Below, piece by piece: positions 1 through 11,457 of a DNA stretch of 64,000 nucleotides. How positions within the stretch are numbered: the stretch's first letter is position 1; the number at the start of each line of letters is the position of its first letter. The stretch spans positions 16,829,501-16,893,500 of the forward strand of contig NC_056758.1 of NCBI RefSeq assembly GCF_018687715.1. The letters are read 5' to 3'. This DNA is from Carya illinoinensis. Taxonomy: Eukaryota > Streptophyta > Magnoliopsida > Fagales > Juglandaceae. The notes under the pieces were generated by a model. That model worked only from the letters and a program-made list of their open reading frames with translations, did not search any database and had not been told where the DNA came from. The translations under genes and the position numbers were made by a program.

Positions 1-599
1 ATTTCAAGTACGTGACCCACCTCAATAGTAGTGAGTAGTGCTATGAATTGGCTGTCAAATCTTCCACATGTAATCCCCACACATTTTTGTATTTCGTTAA
101 CCTTTTGCAAAACCCAATATGATGATGAACTGACTAACGGAGGAAGAGATGTCAAGGGGACAACATCTTCCCTAGACTCACCTCCCAACTGTACACCAAG
201 CTCTAAACATTCCTCCTCACAAGGCACCAACGACAATTCCAAAGTTTCCTCCACACCATCCATCCCCTACATTCAAATGCTATACCTCCTCAACAACACC
301 TTGTTACTATCACAAGATGCCTCAAGAGATACCGACAAATTGGTTCTCTTTGTCATGAGTGGTGAGGCGAGGGTCACCATTAGGGGTTCTGGGTTGGCGG
401 CAACCCACAAATTGCCTTCACCTCCAACTTGGGTGCTATCATTTCATCGGTGAGAACTGGAGATGCGTCACCCCTTGGCAATCCATTCTATGCCACTACG
501 ACAGACCCTACTTCTCCCTCAAGCCCCTCGGTGAGGGTGCCATCATTTCTTCTAGGAGAACGCTGACTCGTGGTGGAGGGCATTCCATTTCGGGGAGAA
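1..599. other. No gene recognised; possibly upstream part of LINE
   Basis: The open frames here (for example 31-453 on the + strand) match nothing I recognise and lack exon-like structure. The stretch directly precedes the LINE endonuclease region and could be its more degraded 5' part. Confidence 0.4.
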
Positions 600-876
600 C
601 ATTGGGGATGGTTTTGTGTGGGATTTTGCGGGTAAATATGTGCCAAATTTGGATAGCAAAAGGAGACTCTTGCGGGATGAGATTGATGGTTTGCGTTATT
701 TGTGGGATATGCCTTGGTGCATTGGTGGAGATTTTAATGTCACTTGTTTTTCGAGTGAGAGATCAGGGGAGTCTCGTCTTAGTTCAGCTATGGACGATGT
801 TTTCAAGCTTTTCTTTTATGCACATGGTCTAATAATCAGGTTTTGTCGAGATTGGACAAATTTTTGGTTTCATCTT

Positions 877-945
877 CTCTTTTTTGATAGGTAATAAGTT
901 AGTTTATTGATATAAAGATGGACATAGCCCAAGTACACTAGAAGT
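877..945 (-). mobile_element. Antisense LINE 3'-tail fragment
   Basis: A short T run followed by GATAGGTAATAAG and then a stretch ending near CATAGCCCAAGTACAC is the reverse complement of a LINE 3' terminus of the type that ends ...TTACTTATC-A(n). The same terminus appears at 7773-7855 and 29808-29885. It interrupts the endonuclease-like reading frame of the surrounding LINE. I could not find a convincing target duplication. Confidence 0.55.
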
Positions 946-1200
946 ATGCATGTGCATACACGATTTAAGAGCTAGAAATAGTTACAAAGAAATCATGGAA
1001 GTTGAGACCATTTTCTTGAGGGGCACATTTTCTTTAGTTGTGCCATACGAGACTACCTTTGGTATGTTTGGATCATTTTCCTATTATGTTGGATTGTGGT
1101 GGTTCATGTGTCATAGATATTTCAAGTTTGAAAATGTGTCGTAAAGTAGATGGCATTGTGACATTGGTGTTCATCATATCAATTTATGACACTTATAGTT

Positions 1201-1237
1201 ACCTACCAAAAAAATAAAAATAAAAATAAAAATAAAA
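1201..1237 (+). mobile_element. 37-bp retroposed insert with 17-bp target duplication
   Basis: The insert is ACCTACC followed by an A-rich (AAAAAT)n tail. It is bounded by a perfect 17-bp direct repeat, TTATGACACTTATAGTT, at 1184-1200 and 1238-1254. This looks like the extreme 3' end plus tail of a LINE or SINE, truncated during target-primed reverse transcription. Confidence 0.7.
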
Positions 1238-2618
1238 TTATGACACTTATAGTTTAATGTTAGTAGCCAAACTAAGATCTATGAAGAATGATTTGAAGAT
1301 AAGAAATGAAGATTTTGGATATGTAGATAGCCATAAGAAGTCTCTATTTGAATAGTTGCAAGATATAGAAGGCAAGGAGGAGATTGGAGCTCTTTTGGAT
1401 GAGGAGGTTCCAAGGAAAAGCCAAATTACCTTAGAGCATGGAAAGGTGACTTTGATGGAGGAGATACCTTCCATACCAAAATCTCATGCTCTTAGGCTAA
1501 GGGAAGGGATAAGTGCACAAGGTTCTTCCATTGTGTAGCCAACTCACATTAGAGGACAAATGCCATTGAGTTGCGCCGCATTGATGGTCTTGTACTTTTT
1601 TATCATTTCATGATAAAGGGCCAATTTTCCCACTTTTAGGCATGTCTTCTTTCAAAACAATTTGGATGGTGACCTAAGTTTGATGGTTTAGCCATTGAGT
1701 CTATTGATCTCCAGTAGTGCCAATTGATTGGAAAGGCCGGTTGAAGAGGAGAAGCTTCATCGAATGGTGAGTTGGATGGCTAAAGGTTGAGCTTGGGGAC
1801 TAGATGGATATTCCATGGAGTTTTTTCGAGTTTGTTGGGATGTGGCAAAAAGGATATCATCGAGGTATTCCAGGAGTTTTATGCTTATGGGAAATTTGAG
1901 AAGAGCCTTATTGTGACTTTCATTCACTCAACCGTAAGCGGCCCAAGGCTTCGGATGTGAAGGATTTTTGCCTCATTAGTCTTGTGAATGAAGCGTATAT
2001 GATCATATCCAAAGTTTTGATCAATTGAATGAGTATGATAATGGAGAACATTATTTCAAAGCCTCGAAATGCTTTTGTCAAGGAAAGAAAAATATTGGAT
2101 TCGGTGCTCATTGCTAATGAATGCTTGGAAAGTAGAATGAAATCAAGAGTGCTAGGCATTTCATGCAAGTTGCATATGGATAAAGCTTACTATAAATTGG
2201 GTATTTTTGTATTATTTGCTTGGAAGGTGCGGCTTTGGGGATACATGGTGCACATGGATTAGGCATTTTATTTCCACATCTTGTTTCTCGGTCCTTGTGA
2301 ATGACTTCGCATTTGGTTTCTTTAACAGTTCCAGTGGGTTTAGGCAAGGGGATCCGTTTTCCACATTTCTATATGTTATTATTATGGATGGCTCATATTA
2401 GGATGCTGGAGTTGCAATGGAGGGGGATTTCTTTTTGGGTTTTCAGTGGACGCTTTACTACTCTGCTTTGAAGCAGTTTCTGGCCTAAAAGTGAATCTTG
2501 GTAAGTTTGAACTGATCCCGGTGGGAAATGTTCATAACATACAATGCTTGGTGAGAATATTAGGATGCAAGGTATCTCCTTTGCCCATGAAGTACCTTAG
2601 AATTCCCTTGGTGCTGCA

Positions 2619-2868
2619 AGCTACCCGCTTGTGGGTAGCCCTAGTGGTAAGGGTGAACTTGTGTGCATGAGACCCATGTCACAGGTTCGATTCCTCTTGG
2701 GATTAAATTGTGATTTAAGTGGGAGGCCATGGCGGTGGGTTGATGTGCTATTCTCCCTTGGGGATTAGGTTCCATGGGTGATAAGGGCTCTGCTGTGGGG
2801 TGGTTCCCCTGTCATAAGAAAAAATAAAATAAAATAAAAAAGAAGAAACCAAAAAAAAAAAAAAAAAG
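2619..2868 (+). mobile_element. tRNA-derived SINE inserted in the LINE
   Basis: This is a roughly 250-bp insert in the LINE reverse-transcriptase frame. It carries an RNA polymerase III A-box-like stretch (TAGCCCTAGTGGTAAGGG, about 2636-2653) and a perfect B box GGTTCGATTCC (2684-2694). The tail is rich in A and AAAAT. The flanks are near-identical direct repeats: AGAATTCCCTTGGTGCTGCA at 2599-2618, and a copy with one substitution and one extra G at 2869-2889. The LINE protein frame resumes after the second repeat (LGAAYKVKNIWAEVIEKIK). Together these are the full signature of a tRNA-type SINE. The body between box B and the tail belongs to no named family I can recall. Confidence 0.9.
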
Positions 2869-4507
2869 AGAATTCTCTTGGGTGCTGCATATAAGGTGAA
2901 GAATATTTGGGCTGAGGTGATTGAGAAGATCAAATGAAGGCTGGTAAGTTGGAAAAGGATAAACTTGTCAAAAGTAGTTAGAATCAATTTTCTAACCTCT
3001 CTACATATTTCCTATCCTTGTTCCCTTTACTTCAGATGGGGCAAATTGTATCTAGAATATATTTTGGGTTGTGAGGAATTAGGGATGAGACCATGTTCTT
3101 CTTGGTAAGCTTGGATAAGGTTTGCTACCAATTTCTTGTGATGGGTTGGCCATTAGAAACTTGAGAGAGTTTTCAACAAGGCTCTTCTTGGGAAGTGGCT
3201 TTGGCAGTATCACAAAGAAGTTGGGGCATTGTGGAGGGCCGTAATTGATTTTAAGTATGAGAGTGTTTTGGGGGTTTGGTGCTCCAACAAAGTTCAGGGT
3301 GCACATGGTGGAGTTTGTGGAAAAAAATAAGATCTAGTTAGGGACTTTTTGTTAGACATATCAAATTTGCAGTTGTTGATGGCTTCGGGATTAGATTTTG
3401 GCATGATACTTGGTGTGGTGATTGCACTCTCAAGGTTGCATTCCTGGCTCTATATTATGTTACATATTAACAAGATGTTTTGCTGGCAAAGCTTTGGGAA
3501 AGTTCTAGTGTTTCGTTGTAGTATAATGTTAGTTTTTCAGAGCAACTCAAGATTGGGAGATGGGTGCTATCACAAAATTTTTCAGCCTACTGTACCCAGA
3601 GTCTTGGTGGTGTTGTGGCGGATAATGATTTGGACTCAATCCAGGAGCGGGAAATTATCTGTTCAGTCTTTTTACAAGGCTGACAGGCCAGCATTGTATA
3701 CCTTTCCCTTAGAAGGGTATTTGGAGGAGTAAGGTGCCTCTTAAGGTTGCTTTCTTTGGTTTGACCTCTTCTCTTAGAAAAATTCCTACCATGGATAACT
3801 TAAGGAAGCAATGGATTATTATTGTTGATTGGAGCTGTATGTGTGAACAAAGTAGTGACTCTGTGGACCATTTATTACTTCATTGCAAAGTGGCTAGAAC
3901 CCTTTTGGGAAGATATTTTCAGTAGGACTAGACTTGCATGGGCAATGCCTGAGAGGGTGGTGATCTCTTGCCCAGTTGGAGAGCTTTAGGGTAATCACCA
4001 AATCACAGTAGTTTGGAAGATAGTTCCCTTATGTATGATGTGGTGCATTTGGGCAGAGAGGAATGATCGAAGCTTTGAAGATAGGGAGGGATCATTGGAA
4101 GGACTACGAAGATTTTTTTTTTTTCAATGCTTCATTTTTATGGGCGTCTATGGTCATTTTCAATGTAGCTATTTTTCATGATTTTCTTGTTTCTATTTCA
4201 CCTAATGCTTAACTAGTTGTTTTCTCATATGCTTCCTGTATACTTGAGCTACTCCTATTCATTTGATTCAATAAAAAGTTATTTTACCAGGGAAAAAAAA
4301 AAAGAATTGTCTAGAAATCACAGTTGGATATTTGACTTTTCTAAAATGTTTCTTTCTTCTAGAATACACTTTCTCATTGTGATCAAGTCTTGCTAGGTAA
4401 TTTGTGAAAATTTACTTCTGAGGTGATTGAGAGTCATGGTGTTACAATCTTTCTATAAAGTCTTATAACATCTAATCATATATCACTCATTTAGTCTTAC
4501 AAAAGTA

Positions 4508-5202
4508 AGGGCATGTTTGGACACTTAGGCTACATTTGGATGTTAAGCTGAGCTAAGTTGAGCTCATTTTTTATGAATAGTAGTGCATTGAGATGGTGTA
4601 GTGAGTTATGTGAGACCCATCTAAGATGAATTTAGATGTTAAGATGAGTTTAGTACTATTTATGGGAAGTTAAAAAAGGTTGTGGATCTCACATGTAAAG
4701 AGGTGTTGAGTTGAAAAAGGTTGTGGGTCCCACGTGTAAAGAGGTTTTGAATTGAGATGAATTTAGTAATTTGAGAGATGTATGTTTGGATGTTAGACTC
4801 AGTTTAAAATTAGACTAAATTGAGTTGATCTCAGTACATTCCAACAACCAAACTAGCCTTAGAGTATTTCAAAATTTTTTGGATGGTAGTGAAATGGTTT
4901 GAGTGAAGATATTGTATTGGGTTTTGGGAAATTAGAGAAAAAGTTGAATAAAAATGTTGTAAAGTTACAAAATTGTTTGAATATAATTTTTTTAATATTA
5001 TTTTTGTTTCAAGTTTGTAAAAGTTTTATTGAGTTTTGAAGTTTGTAAAAGTTTTATAAGTTTTTGTGTTAGGATAATGATTAGATAAAAAGTTGAAAAA
5101 TTTGATATTTGAATAGTGTTTTTGTGTTTGGGTGATGCTTGGGAATGGAATTATGAAATTTTTTTAGAATTTTGAGAATTCTTTGCTGTCCAAACATGCC
5201 CT
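4508..5202 (+). mobile_element. Outer MITE carrying a nested MITE
   Basis: The terminal inverted repeat is AGGGCATGTTTGGACA at the left and its reverse complement at the right (ending CCAAACATGCCCT). The interior (GAGTATTTCAAAATTTTT...) matches a second copy at 60425-60764, which lacks the inner element. Taking out the inner MITE and one TTA leaves about 361 bp. No clear target duplication of the outer element is visible. Confidence 0.7.
4528..4858 (+). mobile_element. Tourist/PIF-Harbinger-like MITE nested in outer MITE
   Basis: The element is 331 bp with ends GGCTACATTTGGATGTTAAG and, read on the other strand, GGCTAGTTTGGTTGTTGGAA. It is flanked on both sides by the trinucleotide TTA (4525-4527, 4859-4861), the typical target duplication of PIF/Harbinger elements. 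Internal stretches such as AAAGGTTGTGGATCTCACATG-like sequence recur in related copies at 14552, 27057 and 47318. Confidence 0.75.
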
Positions 5203-5910
5203 ACATGATCTCATTATTCAACATTAGCCAGTTGGAGGATTATGAAATGAGACATTGGCATGCATAACACATGACATGTACACAAGTTCAAATTATAAAT
5301 TTTGGTACCTTTTTTTTAACAAGTAATTAAAATGTTACGAATTACTCAACCTGTTTGTTCGTTAATCCTCCTCATGGGCCATCTTCTGGTGTGATGCCAA
5401 CTATCGCTGATGATGCTTGAAAGTGCTCAGGTTATCAATTAATGATCCAATGCTTTCCTCTTATCCACAATGCCACTTGAAGCATGGGAATGGGTGAATG
5501 AGTTGGGTAGAGTTGTGCTGATGGTCATGGTTTGGCAAATTATCCGTGTCAACAAATTGCCTACCGGCCGAGGTTTTTTGACCATTCACCTGGTTGAATA
5601 GAAGTTCTCTCCTATTCACTTTTCTCCTCTTTTTTTAGCTAAATACATCGATCAGTCCCATCCTCTCATTTCTTATTCATGCCTCTTTATAGACGTGCTG
5701 TGAATATTCTAAAATATTCTCCTTGATGTGTATGTTTGATTCAATCTACTGATACCTGAACATTCTATCTGCCCCCGATTACGTTCTTGATGTGCAACTT
5801 CAGCTACTGATGGCCGTTTTTTTCCAGGAGCTCTTACTCTTAGGCCTTGTGATGGCTGTCATCTTCTGTCTCTATGCTTTCATACCCTCCCTTTCTACAA
5901 TAAAGGTATT

Positions 5911-5926
5911 AGTGCCTATCAAAAAA
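5911..5926 (+). mobile_element. 16-bp retroposed insert
   Basis: AGTGCCTATCAAAAAA lies between ACAATAAAGGTATT (5897-5910) and ACAATAGAGGTATT (5927-5940), a 14-bp direct repeat with one mismatch. The ...TATC-A(n) end matches the LINE 3' terminus seen elsewhere in the window. Confidence 0.55.
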
Positions 5927-6278
5927 ACAATAGAGGTATTCAGGTTCTCTTTCAAAATGTTCTCCTTAAAGGCTTTACTTTTGGGCTAACTTCTTCACTT
6001 ACTTTTCATCCCAAGAGCTGATTAGACTTTGGCCTTCTATACCATCAGTTGCCACCATTCCTAGGTCTGACCTTCCTTTCTTGGTTGGACTTTGGGAATC
6101 TCTGGACACTGAATTCTTATGGGCCTGGGTCTCCTATCCCAATAATCACAATCAAGATCAGGATGAGAAAGAAACCAAACAAAAAAAAAAAAAAAAAAAA
6201 AAAATCTTAGGTTTTTAATCAACAATACGTAAGTTCTCTTTTTATAAGAGTTTTTTGAATAAGTTCTTAAGAGAAGTT

Positions 6279-6293
6279 ACTTATCAAAAAAAA
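6279..6293 (+). mobile_element. 15-bp retroposed insert with perfect 18-bp target duplication
   Basis: ACTTATCAAAAAAAA is bounded by two perfect copies of AAGTTCTTAAGAGAAGTT (6261-6278 and 6294-6311). The insert is just the last seven bases of the local LINE terminus plus a short A tail. Confidence 0.7.
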
Positions 6294-6893
6294 AAGTTCT
6301 TAAGAGAAGTTGTAATCCAAATGCTAAAATTTTGTTGATAATAGGAAGTCAAGCTGTGTCGCAATGTTATGATGTTACGATCATCTTTTATGAGAAGACA
6401 ACTTTAAAACAACTTTAAAACCTTATGAAAAATTAATGAACCTCAATAAAATGGGTTGTGATGGTACGTACCACTTGAACCAAACCTGTGAACTGTATTT
6501 TTCTTTTCCTCTAAATGTTTTCCTCATTCAGCCCTGTAATAAGAAGCAATATCTTTATTTATGGTATGCAAAGTGAGATTGTGTCTGTTTTTTGGAAAAG
6601 ATTTTTGATGAAAAATTTTTCCCTCCAAATATTTGATGGGAAGGGTATAATCTAAAATAACTATCGAAGTTAACTCCCCAATCTAATTGTAAAACTTTGG
6701 TTTCTTGCAATGTTATTTTATTTGGCCCACATTTCACTTTTTGCTTTATGAGTAGGCTCTATTTGACCTTTTCACTCAAGGGCACCATTGGCTTAAACAA
6801 GGGTTGGCAACTTAACTTTTAGTTACATGCAATTTAAGATATATTTGGAGAAATGCTTATACTTGATATTCTTTGTACTCTTGAAATTACTAG

Positions 6894-9081
6894 ATATGTC
6901 TCTATCATTAAAAGTGAAGGTCTTGAGATATCACAGCCAGCACTTGATCGTAACAAATCAGAGGTGCATCATCAAATTACCGCTCGTGGGAGGAGATCAA
7001 AAGTGCACAGGTTCTCTAGTAGGATTATTCTTATGTTTTAATTTTAACTTCTTTTGTCTTTTACTTTCTCATTTCCATATATCCCTTGTGCCAGTTTTTT
7101 GTCCCATGCTTTGTTTCTCATTCCAAAAGTCAATGGCTTAAATTTTCTTTGCTCTCTTTTTTCTCTTGAACTGGAAATTTGTTCCCTTACGAAAAGTTAA
7201 AAGCACAAGGGTAATTATTCTCTCTTTCTATTGGAAGTACACACAGAGTGGTAGAGTTCCAACTCTAGGGACACAATAGGGGATGGACGTAATACCTTCA
7301 ATTACTTTAATTTAAAAAAAAATAAAAAATAAAAACTTGCAGTTGCTATCTGTTCACCATGCTACCAACTCTAAAACCTGATCTGCATTTATATAAGATG
7401 ATGCTACCAATATTAGAACCTAATTCAGCTAGAGGATCATAATTCAATATCTGACTAAGTATAGAAGTCTGCCTCAACTTCTTCTGTTTCCTCTATAAAG
7501 CCCAAAGAATGTGTCCTTTTTTCAACAAGAGGATCTTTAATTATGTCAGGTCTGTAATTGGAGATATTTCCCAAAGAATGTGTCCTTATTATAAAAGTTC
7601 CAAGAATGGCATGGAAAAAGTACTGGAAATGTCTCCAAAGCTGTTGACTTATATCCTCAGCTGTCTTTCAGATGGGCATGTATGACATTTCTAAGGCATC
7701 TGGAATGTTAGTTGCTTTACTGAAGCAGCCACATTCGGTTCCTATATTTGTTCGCTGTTAGTAATTTTTCTTTTCTTTTTTTTTTTTTTTTGATAAGTAA
7801 AAGATAAATATTATTGCTCAGAATATAATAGGCGTGACCCGTGTACACAGGAAGACTGTTAGTAATTTTTCTTAACAATATGATTTAGATTAAGTAGGCC
7901 TGAAAACAGTTGCTTTATTTGGTTTTAATGTTGTATATGGTTTTGGCCCATGTTTCTGCAGAAGAACGTACAAGCCTGGAAGTGGTGGGAAAGGTTGTGA
8001 TGGCAGCAGTACTGCTCCTCCATGCACTGGGTAAAATTTCACGTCCTAGATGTATCTGGTTTTGTTCAATTGAATGTAATGGCTTATTTAATTTCTAAAG
8101 AAGGGACAGAAGTTCCTATTCTTGTGTCAATATTCTTACAACAGTTGAAGTTTTTGTACGAAACTAAGATAAAAGCCATTCTTGCAGATGGATAGAAATG
8201 ATGGCACCTGTTTTTTCAAAAGCTGCCTGGCAGTGTGTATGGTATATGATCCAGGTGTGTGACATATTACTTCATTTATGATGAAATAAGTTTGCAAAAT
8301 ATGCAGAGGGTTATCTTTGATCAATAGTTTTGAGTTATTTCTATAAGATGTACTGAAACTGACATGAAATAGAAACATTTTAAAGTAGAGTCTCAAACTT
8401 GGATAAGGAGAGACTTCCCAATAATTAAAAGAGCCCAACTAAACCAGTACAGGAATGACACTGGCAAACTTGTATAGCTATTACTTAAGTACCGCAGCTT
8501 AACTCCGTAATGTGGTAAAACAAATACAGTGTAGATTGCGTTCATTTTGATCTCCCGATTGAAGGAGCTTGGAAACAAGCTGATTTAACTGTAACATTTG
8601 ATTATTTTATAGAACTCCTGTTGTTCTCATCTGTGGGAACTGCTTTGGCTTTCCATTTCTGTCCGCACCTGACCCATTCCATCAACCCTCTCTCTCTCTT
8701 TTTTTTTTTTTTTCTTTTTTCTTTTTTCTTTTTTTGGTTAGGCAACAATAGGGGAAGGGGTTGAAGGTAGCTACCGTGGTACTTAGGCTGGCTAATTTAG
8801 TAGAGGATATATACTATTTGGGTCAAACTGAGTAATCCACAATATTCATTAAAATGAGGAGAAGATGGATAGAAAGGATCTAATACACATCTCCTTTGCG
8901 CTTATAATGACATTTTAATTACCTGCGAGAGAGAGAGAAAGATTATAACTTGTGATCTAATTCTCCAACTCATCTAGATTCCTTGGTCCATAACTTTTTG
9001 GCAGAATGACTTGATCCATGCCTGGGGCCTGGACATGCAGCTCGGTTATTGTGCACAGGCAAGCTCCTTGTTATTGTTTTT

Positions 9082-9120
<39 letters not shown>

Positions 9121-11457
9121 CCTTTTAAAGATCTCCTTGGCCCAGACTTGTTGTGTGAAACCTATTTTTCCTCCACAATCAGGGTGATCGAACCAAAAAT
9201 GTTGGCGTTGTGGATGCTGAGTACATAGTTCATTATGGTCGTCCAACACTTGGAGGCATTGATAAAAATGAGGTTAGATTCAAGAAATCTCTTATCACAT
9301 ACTAATGCTGAGAGAAAGCTTTAGGTGTTCGTTATGTTTTGAACATATGAACTGTCCCTCATATGTTTCGAATGTTGTAGGGCTTGTTACCCTTGTGATT
9401 GTGTCACTTGTCTTGTAGTCTACATTCTTGTATAAGGGCCGGCTAGTAGTTCTTGTTACAAGAGTTTTGGGGGGTTTGATTATAGGTTTTCTTCTTTCCT
9501 AATAGCTTAATAATATCCCAGGCAAATTGGAGTTTATTTCCATGGATGCTACAACTAGTGACCATGTGCATGAAAACAAAAGAAGGGCGTTAATTGTATA
9601 TACTCGTATGAGCTACTACTCCATTCTCATTTACATCCATAGACTCACTTAGTGAAACTTGGACCCTAATTTCAGCTTTACATGTGCCATTAAAGTTAAT
9701 GGCGATTTTTTTCAGAGGTGGATAAGTTCTACCTGTGTGCTGTGCTGTTATGCAATTGGATTCCCTCCCTGAAAAAATATAATGATACTTAACTGCAGTC
9801 AACTAATCCCAACTATTTTAGTGTTGCCTCTGATAATTTTTTGACGAATTATAGGCAGCAACATGCCTTTTCTTTTCTTTTCTATTCTTCTGTTTTTTTT
9901 TTTTTTTTTTTTCTGCCATTCTATACTAAGATCATAGAATTGCTTACGGTTCAAAGTGCAAAATTCAAGCTTACTTCATTTTGTACACATTTTTTACTCC
10001 ACACGAGCACTGACTTGTCTTGTACAAAGGTGTGTATCAGAAGATAAGTTAATGCCGTTGCATGTTAAATATATTACCCCCATCTGTTTCATCAAGTACA
10101 TTATTCTGTAAACAAGTTGTCTGTAAAGCATAATGTATTGCATTAATTACTGATTATATTAAAGCCACCATACTAGTATCAAATCCTTTGTAGTCCATGT
10201 GGCTTTATCATGTAGTTTACTTGCATCTATCACATCTCAGATTCTTTTGCCTTTTTTAGCCTCTTCTCACCATTCGCTAAAAGGCTTTGTGCTAGAAAGC
10301 TGACGTGATAATGCCAATACGTCTTATAGGAAGATCATAAACTGCATGCTATCAAGTATCCAATTGAACACTTATTAAATGAGTATTGAATGATTCCTTA
10401 ACTATATCATCAGCAATGTGATTTTGTGCTTCATAATTTTAGGATTTCATTCATAAAAGGATTTTATCTGTCCTTAGTGTGCCGTCCAAAGCAATATGAG
10501 TGAATAATATTGTTCAATTTCTAAACCTGTCTAATGTGATTACTTATTTGTGGTTTTAGGTTATTAGTTGCCAATTAATGTTCATCAATGCGAAAAATTC
10601 ATCCCCCATGGCCAGACTTTCAAAACCAGAAAGAATATAACTAGCACAGAAACACTGATTTCCTTTTTATTTTTTATTTATTTTTATTTATAATCTGAAA
10701 ACTTAACTGTCTTTGTGTTGCAGGCATCATCTAACACCCATAAAAAAGATCATAGAGCTGATGTAAGTTTTCACTCTTTTTAAGCAAAATAAAAATAGTT
10801 AAATCTATTTTCTAGCTTCCTTAGCTGGTTAAAAGGCCTGTTGAAGTCGCCCTCGTCTTGTTTGGATTGATGCTCTGATATCTGTTAGGACTGCCCGTCT
10901 TTAGATAATGAATGACTGTTGCTCACTAGTATGTGCTGATGGCAGTATGATGCCAGAAGACAGAATATATTGTACCACTTAGTGAGCAACAGGCTTTGCT
11001 AATTCTCAGAGGCTTTGTAACAAGGCTTCTAGCTTGAGAATTCACTGGGAATGAAAATCACTAGGTCCACTTAAGGAATCCTGTCTGTGAAGTATCCACC
11101 CCAAATATTACATGAACAGAAGGCACCCATAAATTGAGGTTGTTCACCAGTCTAGCTGATTAGATGAAAAGATTGTAGCTATCCAGACTCTTGAGCCCAT
11201 TGTAATTAACCAAATCAGTAGGAAGGGGGGCGTTTTGATATGTGATGCCTTCCAGCCACGATTTCTCTATCTTTATCAAGAGTTAGCATTCCAATGAAGT
11301 AGTTCTTTTGAACTGAGTATTGTCATGTTTTTTGCAGGTGAGGAGGCAATCCTACATTGAGTTAGATGTTTTCAGAAAAAGATGGAGAAAAGCTGTTGAG
11401 GAGGATGAATGTTGGATTGACCCATATCAGCAGCCAGTGGAAGAGGGTCTCCTTTAA
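6894..11457 (+). CDS. DUF707 family protein, C-terminal exons (5' end missing)
   Basis: This encodes the last 185 or so residues of a DUF707 protein (PF05212; often annotated lysine-ketoglutarate reductase trans-splicing related). These are plant proteins of unknown function, usually with one N-terminal membrane anchor and a glycosyltransferase-like fold. Exons: 6894-7010, 7962-8030, 8188-8254, 9005-9058, 9183-9272, 10724-10762 and 11338-11457 (TAA at 11455). All junctions keep frame. Readable family motifs are EGLEISQPALD, KGCDGSSTAPPCTG, WIEMMAPVFSKAAWQCVWYM, HAWGLDMQLGYCAQ, GVVDAEYIVHYGRPTLGG and VEEDECWIDPYQQP. All introns have GT-AG ends except 9059-9182, which has a GC donor (CAG|GCAAGC). 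The first exon begins in phase 2 (the final base of an Arg codon), so at least one exon lies upstream, beyond position 1 or lost. No stop or frameshift interrupts the exons, which argues for a functional gene continuing leftward. The role of the protein is not established. Confidence 0.88.
7773..7855 (-). mobile_element. Short LINE 3'-end insertion (antisense) in DUF707 intron
   Basis: A T run and GATAAGTAAAAGATAAATA..., ending near GACCCGTGTACACAGGAAGA, is the reverse complement of a LINE 3' terminus ending TTACTTATC-A(n). It is flanked by a perfect 18-bp direct repeat, CTGTTAGTAATTTTTCTT, at 7755-7772 and 7856-7873. It lies in the intron between the exons ending at 7010 and starting at 7962. 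Confidence 0.85.
9059..9060 (+). other. GC splice donor (GC-AG intron) in DUF707 gene
   Basis: The exon ends TGT GCA CAG and the intron starts GCAAGC. The protein frame (GYCAQ|GDRTKNVG) resumes after the acceptor AG at 9181-9182. No GT donor keeps the frame. CAG|GCAAG is the usual strong context of GC-AG introns. Confidence 0.85.
9083..9118. repeat. (CT)n microsatellite in DUF707 GC-AG intron
   Basis: About 17 CT units occupy much of the 124-bp intron between 9059 and 9182, just upstream of its 3' splice site. Confidence 0.95.

Larger units (their letters stand above)
600..4303 (+). mobile_element. Degenerate L1-type LINE retrotransposon (non-LTR)
   Basis: This is a decayed LINE in sense orientation with stops and frameshifts throughout. 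An endonuclease-like piece is readable at about 616-840 (motif GGDFNVTCFSSERSG). Reverse-transcriptase pieces follow at about 2029-2500, including [30 protein letters not shown] and VSGLKVNLGKFELIPVGN. A zf-RVT-like end is at about 3730-4080, with DHLLLHCKVAR and a WAERNDRSFEDRE-like stretch. The element ends in an A tail at about 4292-4303 after AATAAA. The catalytic YADD region of the reverse transcriptase is not readable. The copy cannot encode a working protein. It is interrupted by a SINE (2619-2868), by an antisense LINE-tail piece (about 877-945) and by a 37-bp retroposed insert (1201-1237). If the DUF707 gene downstream continues to the left, this LINE lies inside one of its introns. 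Confidence 0.9.
5203..6893. other. Non-coding, probably intronic to DUF707 gene
   Basis: No exon of the DUF707 family could be read here on either strand, although the family's preceding exon (WDEDLG-type motif) would be expected upstream. The stretch holds two tiny retroposed inserts (5911-5926 and 6279-6293), an A run at 6180-6204 and AT-rich sequence. Confidence 0.5.

Noticed and set aside
2636..2694. tRNA gene suggested by A and B boxes
   Set aside because: No cloverleaf can be formed, and the block has an A-rich tail and target duplications, so it is a SINE.
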